A stretch of 13,885 bases of DNA from JACPRB01 sp964468745. GTDB lineage: Bacteria; Planctomycetota; MHYJ01; JACPRB01. The notes under the pieces were generated by a model. It was not told where the DNA came from, searched no databases, and worked only from the letters and a program-made list of their open reading frames with translations. The position numbers were made by a program, and so were the translations under genes. Positions within the stretch are counted from its first letter, which is position 1. Every line of letters begins with the position of its first letter. This document shows, piece by piece, positions 1 through 5,384 of the stretch. The stretch spans positions 1-13,885 of the forward strand of contig CAYXVY010000272.1 of the NCBI GenBank assembly GCA_964468745.1. The letters run 5' to 3'.

Positions 1-324
1 CTCAAGCTCGACGAGTCCGCTCCGGAGCTGTTGAAGGCGTTCCGCAAGAGCTCGCCGTGCAAGGTGACGATGAGCCTGACGACGAAGGACAAGTCGGGCG
101 CGAAGGCGACCTACTTCACGGTTCTGCTCGAGAACGCGCGCGTGGTGAGCTGGCGCATCGCGCTGCCGCACGCGGCGAAGCGCGAGTTCCAGGAGCTGCC
201 GCACAGCATGGAGGTCGCGTTCAGCTTCGAGAAGACGACGGTGACGGCCGAGAAGTTCGACAGCACGTCGAAGGGTCATCCGAAGAAGATGGATACGTTC
301 GAGTTCCGGAACCCGACGGGGTAG
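1..324 (+). CDS. hcp: Hcp family T6SS tube protein (TssD), 3' part
   Basis: The frame is open from base 1 and ends at TAG 322-324, giving the last 107 residues; the start lies outside the window. Known family role: Hcp hexamer rings stack into the inner tube that is propelled out by sheath contraction, and they can carry effectors. Visible support is the typical C-terminal layout: 'SAPELLKAF' (helix), then a strand with 'TYFTVLLENARVVSW', then the late strand 'MEVAFSFEKTTVTAE', matching the usual Hcp pattern 'YF.I.LE...V.S' followed by 'E.VSF.F.KI'. The full protein is normally about 160-175 residues. It lies directly upstream of tssE, as in many T6SS operons. A strong terminator follows, so hcp may be transcribed in excess of the baseplate genes. 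Identification rests on family pattern and context; the divergent C-terminal tail leaves some doubt. Confidence 0.82.
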   Translation, partial: LKLDESAPELLKAFRKSSPCKVTMSLTTKDKSGAKATYFTVLLENARVVSWRIALPHAAKREFQELPHSMEVAFSFEKTTVTAEKFDSTSKGHPKKMDTFEFRNPTG

Positions 325-339
325 CGTCCAGCGAATTTG

Positions 340-379
340 AAAAAGGCCGGGGCGCCGTCAGGTGCCCCGGCTTTTTTTT
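340..379 (+). terminator. Rho-independent terminator after hcp
   Basis: GCCGGGGC at 346-353 pairs perfectly with GCCCCGGC at 364-371. The stem extends inward through G-T, C-G and C-G to a GTCA loop (357-360), making 11 pairs, and is followed by eight T residues at 372-379. Five A residues at 340-344 precede the stem, so it could act weakly on the minus strand too. It lies 21 bases after the hcp stop codon. The downstream baseplate genes must therefore rely on partial readthrough or on a promoter in 380-534. Confidence 0.92.
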
Positions 380-506
380 AACGCGGAGTTCGCGGAGGAG
401 GCCCAGGAGAGTGCGCCGAGCTTCACGGGGGTTGGGCGGTTCCTCCCTTCCTCATTCCCTGTTCTGGTCCGCGATCTCTCCTTCCATCTTCCGCGACCTC
501 GGCGTT
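380..506. repeat. Imperfect intergenic palindrome, AACGCGGAG type
   Basis: The ends form inverted arms: 380-399 (AACGCGGAGTTCGCGGAGGA) pairs with 487-506 at 17 of 20 positions by hand. The interior is G-rich on the left and C-rich on the right, so partial pairing may continue. The arm sequence resembles the outer arms of the 282-bp elements at 3954 and 8088 (AACGCAGAG followed by an AACGCGGAG-like word). I see no gene in 325-534. The only promoter-like words are TTTAAT/TAATAT at 505-512 with no convincing -35, so a promoter for tssE is possible but unsupported. Confidence 0.6.
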
Positions 507-534
507 TAATATCACTCTCGGATGACTGATACCC

Positions 535-951
535 ATGAGTCGTGAACGAAGTCTGCTCGAACGCCTCGCACACCCGAAGTCCGGTGCGACGCGCACGCTG
601 ACGCTCAATTCGCAGGAGATGGTGCGTTCCGTCGTGTGCCATCTCCAGAAGATGCTCAACACGAAGCAGAATCACGCGCCCGCGCACATGGATTACGGGA
701 TCCCGGATCCGTCGGACGTCGCGCACGCGTTCCCCGACGCGATCGGCACGATGCAGAAGTCGATCCGCGCGTGCATCGAGAAGTACGAGCCGCGGCTGAC
801 GGGGGTCAACGTCGTGCACGTGCAGAGCGAGCAGGACGTCCTGACGCTGCGCTTCCAGATCACGGCGCAGCTGGCGAACACGAAGGAGCGGGTGCCGGTC
901 TGTTTCGACACGCTGGTCGATTCCAGCGGCCGGATCAAGGTGAAGGACTGA
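535..951 (+). CDS. tssE: T6SS baseplate subunit TssE (gp25-like)
   Basis: The protein has 138 residues, the normal size for TssE. TssE is the homologue of phage T4 gp25, a small wedge protein that joins the baseplate to the sheath with TssF and TssG. Visible marks are the N-terminal 'SLLERL' helix, which is near-universal in TssE, the 'YGIPD' loop at residues 54-58 and the C-terminal strand pair 'LTLRFQITAQL...VPVCFDTLVD' typical of the GPW/gp25 fold. ATG 535 is chosen because it places SLLERL at residues 6-11. There is no clear Shine-Dalgarno sequence. The TGA stop at 949-951 is also the first word of the palindrome at 949-1038. The next gene is on the opposite strand and convergent, so tssE is separated from tssF by 1.2 kb. 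Confidence 0.92.
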   Translation: MSRERSLLERLAHPKSGATRTLTLNSQEMVRSVVCHLQKMLNTKQNHAPAHMDYGIPDPSDVAHAFPDAIGTMQKSIRACIEKYEPRLTGVNVVHVQSEQDVLTLRFQITAQLANTKERVPVCFDTLVDSSGRIKVKD

Positions 952-1038
952 TTTCCGATCGTGGATTCCGGATGCGGTTCACGCTTCGCCGCGAAGCCGG
1001 CGAGCCTTCCGCAACCAGAAATCAGCAATCCGAAATCA
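949..1038. repeat. AATC-type palindrome between convergent genes
   Basis: The left arm from 949 begins TGATTTC and the right arm, read from the other strand from 1038, also begins TGATTTC. Imperfect pairing continues inward through 'GATT' words. At the centre, GCTTCG (983-988) pairs with CGAAGC (992-997) around a CCG loop. Both TGA words are stop codons: 949-951 for tssE and 1036-1038 on the minus strand for the antisense frame. The structure could serve as a shared end-of-transcript hairpin, though it has no T tract. Confidence 0.6.
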
Positions 1039-1860
1039 CTCTCGCACTCGCATCACAAGCTCGAAGGCCAGCTTCAATTCCCCGCCCCCGGCCTTGATCG
1101 TGATCGAGTGCTTTCCGACCTTGGCCGACTTCGGCGTCTGGACGTTCACGCGCGTGGCGGTCCGGGTCTCGACAGTCCATCCCTCGGGGACGACGACGTC
1201 GGGAGCCTCTTTCGCGCCCGCGATCGTCACGTGCAGAAAGTCACCCGAGACGGCGACGGGGTTTTCGACGGTCGCGGTCACGTCGGACTTCTTTTCCGAG
1301 ACTGGGTCCATGCGTTTCGCGTCAGGGCATCCGGCCTTCTGGACTTTCGCCAGAAGCACGGCGGGCGTGGCCTTCTCCGAATCGTAGAAAACGACGATCC
1401 ACTCGCCGAACGGATTGCCGCGCACGGCGCGCACGACGTCTAGGACTCCGGGCTGCCCGTCCAGGGCCTGCTGTCCGACGTCGTATCACCAGAGCGAGAA
1501 GCTGATCGCCGAGACCGTCTCGGCAAGCTTCTTCCCATTGGCGGTGCGCAGCTTCTCCTCCGGCTTCTCCTGCGCAAGAAGGAGGAGTGCGATCATGATC
1601 GCATGCATGCGCGCCATCGTAGCGCTGACCGACAGCGTGCGCGACAGCAACATGATCGGCAGCAGCTCTGCCGCGATCTCGGGCGCGTTGAAGTCGACGA
1701 CCAGGAACCCGCCGGCGACCCCGGTGAGGAGCAGCGTCACCAGGATCCGCGAGCGTTACCAGCCGTACTCGCCCGCGAAGAGGGAGTAAAGAAGGAGGAG
1801 CGCGCCGAAGACCATCGCCGCCGAAACGACCCTGCGAACCCACTGCAGCATGGCGTCCAT
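1036..1860 (-). pseudogene. Membrane/HMA-like protein frame with two in-frame stops
   Basis: One minus-strand frame from ATG 1860-1858 to TGA 1038-1036 keeps strong third-position GC throughout, so it looks coding, but it is interrupted by TAA (1758-1756) and TGA (1488-1486). In order it encodes 'LQWVRRVVSAAMVFGALLLLYSLFAGEYGW', TAA, a hydrophobic stretch 'ILVTLLLTGVAGGFLVVDF', a signal-like segment (ATGs at 1617, 1608 and 1596, then 'MIALLLLAQEKPEEK'), 'AETVSAISFSLW', TGA, and an HMA/MerP-like fold: 'QQALDGQPGVLDVV', then 'GEWIVVFYDSEKATPAVLLAKVQKAGCP'. A beta-rich tail of about 75 residues follows. It is unrelated to T6SS and faces the other way. Readings: (a) one gene inactivated twice; (b) a short membrane gene ending at TAA plus a secreted HMA protein from about 1617 with TGA recoded as selenocysteine; (c) sequencing errors. 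I cannot decide between them. Confidence 0.5.
1433..1488 (-). other. In-frame TGA with adjacent hairpin: candidate selenocysteine site
   Basis: On the minus strand the TGA at 1488-1486 is followed after one base by ACGACGTC, which pairs perfectly with GACGTCGT eight-for-eight (ending at 1433). GGAC/GTCC continues the stem inward past a TA bulge. An apical GCCC/GGGC stem carries the loop TGGAC, 23-27 bases after the TGA, with G at loop position 2. Bacterial SECIS elements are hairpins directly after the UGA whose apical loop has a G in its first two positions about 16-37 bases downstream, so the geometry fits. High GC makes chance hairpins common, and no SelB or tRNA-Sec gene is in view. Confidence 0.3.
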
Positions 1861-1897
1861 CCCACGGCGCAACAGGTTCGGAGCCAACAACTGATGG

Positions 1898-2019
1898 TTG
1901 CGGATCCCTGATGCCTGATTGCTGATGTCGGTAGTCTTGCCCGCTGCACGGCGACGCGCGACCAGAATCCAGAATCCGGAACCAGCAATCAGAAATCAGA
2001 CATCGGAAATCGGGAATCA
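1898..2019. repeat. AATC-type palindrome upstream of the antisense frame
   Basis: The left arm contains CTGATTGCTG (1915-1924) and the right arm the exact complement CAGCAATCAG (1983-1992). Pairing continues imperfectly outward through 'TGATGCCTGA' on the left and 'AGAAATCAGACATC' on the right. The right half is a string of degenerate words of the form (A/C)AATC(A/C)GAAATC spaced about 7-8 bases. The same word family recurs at 949-1038 and 2093-2127, so the antisense frame is bracketed by related repeats. Confidence 0.55.
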
Positions 2020-2049
2020 AATTGGGGGACGCCCTCCCGCCCCCACCGC

Positions 2050-2055
2050 TATAAT
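2050..2055 (+). promoter_or_regulatory. Possible -10 box for tssF
   Basis: A perfect TATAAT stands 72 bases before the tssF start, which is notable in such GC-rich DNA. No good -35 lies at 16-18 bases spacing; the nearest T-rich word, TTGGGG (2022-2027), is 22 bases upstream. A promoter here would make sense, because tssF is cut off from tssE by an oppositely oriented gene. Confidence 0.3.
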
Positions 2056-2092
2056 CGCGCCCTTCGCTTCTGACTCCGGATCTGCCCGACCT

Positions 2093-2127
2093 GCAATCCG
2101 CGATCAGAAATCAGCATTCGGGAATCC
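2093..2127. repeat. Third cluster of degenerate AATC words
   Basis: The words CAATCC, GATCAGAAATCAGC and GGAATCC follow one another up to the tssF start codon. They match the words in the two palindromes at 949-1038 and 1898-2019, but here I see only one convincing arm. The repeat occupies the place where a Shine-Dalgarno sequence for tssF would be expected. Confidence 0.45.
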
Positions 2128-3888
2128 GTGTTCAACAAGTACTACCAGGACGAGCTGGCGTTCCTGCGCGAGATGGGCCGCGAGTTCTCGCAGGCCCACC
2201 CGGAGGCCGCCCCGTTCCTCGGCGAACGCGGCGCTGACCCGGACGTCGAACGCCTCCTCGAAGGATTCGCCTTCCTCACCGGACGCGTCCGCCAGAAGCT
2301 CGACGACGAGATCCCGGAGTTCACGCACGCCCTGATGGAGATGATCTGGCCACACTACCTGCGGCCGATCCCCGCGACCACCGTCGTGCAGTTCGAGGCG
2401 CTGCCGCAGGCGGCGAAGGAGACCCGTGCGATCGCGCGCGGAACCGAGATCGACACGGTGCCCATCGACGGCACCCCCTGCCGCTTCCAGACCGCGTACG
2501 ACGTCGCCCTCCATCCGGCGGTGCTCGACGGCGTCGAACTCCGCACCGAGACGCCGCCTAACCTCAAGGTGAAGCTGCGCTTCCCCGAGGGCGTGCAGGC
2601 GAAGAAGGTCGCCATCCCGAGCCTCCGCTTCTTTCTCCACGGCGAGCCGACGGTCGCGCGCGCCCTGTACCTCTGCCTGCTGCACTGCGTGAAGCGCATC
2701 ACGATCAAGTCCACCGAGGGCGGGGCGTCCGGGCGCACGATCCAGCTCGGACCGGAGTGCGTCAAGCCCGTCGGCTTCCGGCCCGAGGAGGCGCTCCTGC
2801 TCACGCCCTCCACCTCCTTCGACGGCTACCGGCTGCTCCTCGAGTACTTCGCCTTCGCTCCGAAATTCCTGTTCGTCGACATCACGGGACTTGAGCGGCT
2901 GTCGGAGCTCGGCGACGCGCGCGGCTTCGAGATCCTCTTCGAGCTCAAGCGGCTGCCGGAGGCGATGCCGGCGCTCGGCACGGCGGGCATCCTCCTCAAC
3001 TGCACGCCCGCGGTGAACCTCTTCAAAAACGACGCCGACCCGATCCGGATCGACCCGCACCGCACCGAGTACCGCGTGCGCCCCGCGGGCAACGTCTCCG
3101 AGCACTTCGAGATCTACTCGATCGGAAAAGTGGCGGGACTCATCAAGGGGAGCGCCAAGCCGCGCGACTACCGGCCGTTCTTCGGATTCGGGCACTCGAT
3201 CAGCGGCTCCGGCGACGACGCGTCGTACTACCGCTCGCGCATCGACCGCTCCGTCGCCGGCGAAGGGACCGAGACGTTCCTGACGTTCGTCGCGCGCACG
3301 GGCGAGACCGCATCTCCCGCCGAAATCGAGACCGTGACGCTCGACCTGCTGTGCACGAACCGCCAGCTTCCGCAGAAGCTGCGCGTGGGGGACGTCAACG
3401 CGCCGACCCCCAGCTCGCCGGTCTTCGCGCGCTTCAAGAACATCACGAAAGTCTGGCCCGCCGTGCCGCCGCCGCTCGGCGGGGAGATCTACTGGCGCCT
3501 GCTGTCGCACATGTCGCTCAACTTTCTCTCCCTCACACGGCCGGAGACCCTGCGCGGGATCATCGGACTCTACAATTTCCGCGCGCTGGTCGACCGCCAG
3601 GCGGAGCAGGCGCACAAGCTGCTGCTGGACGGCATCAAGCGCGTCACGTCGCAGTCGGCGACGCGGCTCCTGCAGGGCGTGCCCGTGCGCGGGATCGCGA
3701 TCGAGATCGAGCTCGAAGAGGACAACTTTGCCGGTGAGGGGGACGTCTACCTCTTCGCTACGATGCTCAACGAATTCTTCTCGCTGTACGTGACGCTCAA
3801 CTCGTTCAGCCAGCTCACGGTTAAGGGGCTGAAGTACGGAGAGGTGTACGCGTGGCCGCCGAGGATCGGGGCGCGGGCGCTTGTGTAG
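2128..3888 (+). CDS. tssF: T6SS baseplate subunit TssF (VasA/ImpG)
   Basis: The protein has 586 residues, within the usual 580-620 for TssF. TssF pairs with TssG as the wedge of the T6SS baseplate, anchored to TssK and the VgrG hub. The N terminus 'YYQDELAFLREMGREFSQAHP' (from residue 5) is the family signature, followed by 'DPDVERLLEGFAFLTGRVRQKLDDEIPEFTHALMEMIWPHYLRPIP', also highly typical. The C terminus has 'NEFFSLYVTLNSFSQLTVK' and ends '..YAWPPRIGARALV', as TssF proteins do. The start is GTG 2128, chosen because the family begins 2-6 residues before the YY motif; no Shine-Dalgarno sequence is seen. The gene is followed by a 479-bp noncoding gap filled by nested palindromes, although tssF and tssG are usually tightly coupled. 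Confidence 0.96.
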   Translation: MFNKYYQDELAFLREMGREFSQAHPEAAPFLGERGADPDVERLLEGFAFLTGRVRQKLDDEIPEFTHALMEMIWPHYLRPIPATTVVQFEALPQAAKETRAIARGTEIDTVPIDGTPCRFQTAYDVALHPAVLDGVELRTETPPNLKVKLRFPEGVQAKKVAIPSLRFFLHGEPTVARALYLCLLHCVKRITIKSTEGGASGRTIQLGPECVKPVGFRPEEALLLTPSTSFDGYRLLLEYFAFAPKFLFVDITGLERLSELGDARGFEILFELKRLPEAMPALGTAGILLNCTPAVNLFKNDADPIRIDPHRTEYRVRPAGNVSEHFEIYSIGKVAGLIKGSAKPRDYRPFFGFGHSISGSGDDASYYRSRIDRSVAGEGTETFLTFVARTGETASPAEIETVTLDLLCTNRQLPQKLRVGDVNAPTPSSPVFARFKNITKVWPAVPPPLGGEIYWRLLSHMSLNFLSLTRPETLRGIIGLYNFRALVDRQAEQAHKLLLDGIKRVTSQSATRLLQGVPVRGIAIEIELEEDNFAGEGDVYLFATMLNEFFSLYVTLNSFSQLTVKGLKYGEVYAWPPRIGARALV

Positions 3889-3912
3889 ACAGAGGCGAAT
3901 CGAGTGAAGGCA

Positions 3913-4303
3913 ACACCGAGTCATCCGAGGGAACCGAGAAAGCGGCATGCGGGCAGATCGCAGTCGTTCCAGTTGCCGCGACATTCCGGACTAACGCAGA
4001 GAATGCGGAGCACCCGCAGAGTCGCTTGGTGCGCAGAGCTCCGCCGCCGTGCGGGCGGAGCCCGCACGAGCGGCCACGCAGGCCGAGATTCCGAAACGCT
4101 CAGCGGCGAACGGGAGCGTTTCGGAATCTCGGCCTGCGTGGCCGCGCCCGCGCAACGCGCGGGCCGGCGGAGTCCCGCGATGCCTCTGCGCCCCAAACCT
4201 CTCAGCGGTGCCTCTGCGAGCTCCGCGTTTATCCGTCGTTCTCCGCGCTCGTGCACCTTGCCGTTTGCCGGCCCATCCTCGGATTCCTCGGTTGTCTCGG
4301 TGT
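3913..4303. repeat. Outer palindrome (ACACCGAG type) enclosing the 282-bp element
   Basis: The left arm 3913-3940 (ACACCGAG...CCGAGG...CCGAG) pairs with 4276-4303 at about 22 of 28 positions by hand count. The arms consist of degenerate 'CCGAG(G)AA' words and enclose the whole element at 3954-4235, so the tssF-tssG gap is a palindrome nested inside another of a different sequence family. No equivalent outer arms are visible around the second copy at 8088. Together these account for nearly the entire gap 3889-4367; I see no gene there. Confidence 0.6.
3954..4235. repeat. 282-bp structured dispersed element, copy 1
   Basis: This aligns without gaps to 8088-8369 (constant offset 4134), about 83% identical over 3981-4235 by hand count (213 of 255). 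Pairing elements in order: an outer stem starting at 3987 (degenerate here); GCGCAGAGCTCCGCCG (4031-4046) pairing with CGGCGGAG (4165-4172) and CTCTGCGC (4184-4191) around an 11-base bulge; hairpin GTGCGGGC/GCCCGCAC (4049-4056 and 4060-4067); a perfect 32-bp central hairpin (4070-4101 with 4114-4145, loop of 12); and hairpin CCCGCGC/GCGCGGG (4147-4153 and 4157-4163). The result is a four-way, cloverleaf-like junction. It carries no transposase or gene and lies in the sense direction of the operon between tssF and tssG. Confidence 0.85.
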
Positions 4304-4367
4304 GTGTCCGGCCGTTCTTCGCACATTCAGGGCATCGACTCACGCCGGCGCATTTCGGATCACCTTC

Positions 4368-5384
4368 ATGACAACCGAGACAGACCTGAAGGACATCCTG
4401 CAGCGGGAGGCGCGGGAGTTCTCGTTCTTCCAAGCCGTGCGCATGATCCAGGCCGCCTCCCCGGACGCCGCCCCCGTGGGCACGCAGGGGCCGCCGGAGC
4501 GCGAGCGCATCCGCTTCAAGTGCGACCTCGGCCTCGGCTTCCCCGACAGCGATATCACCGAGATCGGGACGATCGACAGCCCGGGCGGGACGCGCTTCGA
4601 AATCACGACCGCGTTCCTCGGACTCTACGGCTCGGCCTCGCCGATCCCTGTCTTCTACACGGAAGACCAGATCGAGCAGGACTCGAGCGACGACAGCATC
4701 CTGCGCGGCGTGATGGACATCTTCCATCACCGCCTCATCTCGCTCTTCTACCGGGTTTGGGAAAAATACCGCTACGAGATCCTCTTCCGGCCCGGCGGCG
4801 AGGACATCGTCTCGCGTCGCCTGCTCTCGATGATCGGGCTCGGCGCCGACCTGGCGCCCCCGCGCTCGCGCATCCCGGCCGTGCGGATGCTCGCCTACAC
4901 CGGTCTGCTCACGCAGCAGCCGCGCTCCGCCTCCGCGCTGCGCGGAATCCTCGCCGACTATTTCGATGAGATCACCGTCGCGATCGAACAGTGCACCGGC
5001 CAGAAACTCGACATCGCCGAGTCCCAGCAGGTCCGCCTCGGCAGCGCGAACACGACGCTCGGACGCGACGCGTCGCTCGGCAGCCGCATCTTCGACCGTG
5101 CCGCCACGTTCCGCGTCAGCCTGGGCCCCGTCGGCCTGGAGACGTTCATGTCCTTCATCCCGCCCGGCCCGAACACCGCGCGGCTGCGCGAACTCGTCGA
5201 CCTCGTCAACGGCGATGGGCTCGACTACGAGCTCGACGTGCGGCTGAAGCGCGACGAAGTCCCCGAGCTCAAGCTCTCGAGCGACACCGCGCGCCTGGGC
5301 TGGTCGACCTGGCTCGGACGCAAACCCGAAATCGACCCCAGCGTGAACCATCTCGTGAAAGGAAGAACCCATGGTCAGCGTTGA
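4368..5384 (+). CDS. tssG: T6SS baseplate subunit TssG (VasB/ImpH)
   Basis: From ATG 4368 the protein has 338 residues, the normal size. TssG forms the baseplate wedge core with two TssF copies. The N terminus 'LKDILQREAREFSFFQAVRMIQ' matches the family motif in which 'RFDFFQAVRLLE' follows a short helix (here residues 17-25). The middle has 'FEITTAFLGLYGSASPIPVFYTEDQIEQD', the conserved TssG segment (F.GL.G..SPLP..Y.E), then 'DIFHHRLISLFYRVWEKYRY' (DFLDIFNHRL.SL.YRAW.KYR). The C terminus has 'LGWSTWLG', the usual ending. The frame is open upstream to 3852 through repeat DNA, but that stretch has no TssG character, so ATG 4368 is taken. It overlaps tssH by 14 bases, implying coupled translation. 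Confidence 0.95.
   Translation: MTTETDLKDILQREAREFSFFQAVRMIQAASPDAAPVGTQGPPERERIRFKCDLGLGFPDSDITEIGTIDSPGGTRFEITTAFLGLYGSASPIPVFYTEDQIEQDSSDDSILRGVMDIFHHRLISLFYRVWEKYRYEILFRPGGEDIVSRRLLSMIGLGADLAPPRSRIPAVRMLAYTGLLTQQPRSASALRGILADYFDEITVAIEQCTGQKLDIAESQQVRLGSANTTLGRDASLGSRIFDRAATFRVSLGPVGLETFMSFIPPGPNTARLRELVDLVNGDGLDYELDVRLKRDEVPELKLSSDTARLGWSTWLGRKPEIDPSVNHLVKGRTHGQR
5360..5365 (+). promoter_or_regulatory. Ribosome binding site of tssH
   Basis: AGGAAG ends five bases before ATG 5371 and lies inside the end of tssG. It supports the 5371 start and translational coupling to tssG. Confidence 0.6.

Noticed and set aside
57..509. Alternative frame over hcp and the terminator
   Set aside because: It is a shifted reading of hcp that runs through the terminator; composition and lack of any motif mark it as spurious.
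3852..4367. An N-terminal extension of TssG reaching back to 3852
   Set aside because: It translates repeat DNA, overlaps the end of tssF and lacks TssG features; ATG 4368 gives the family's normal N terminus.
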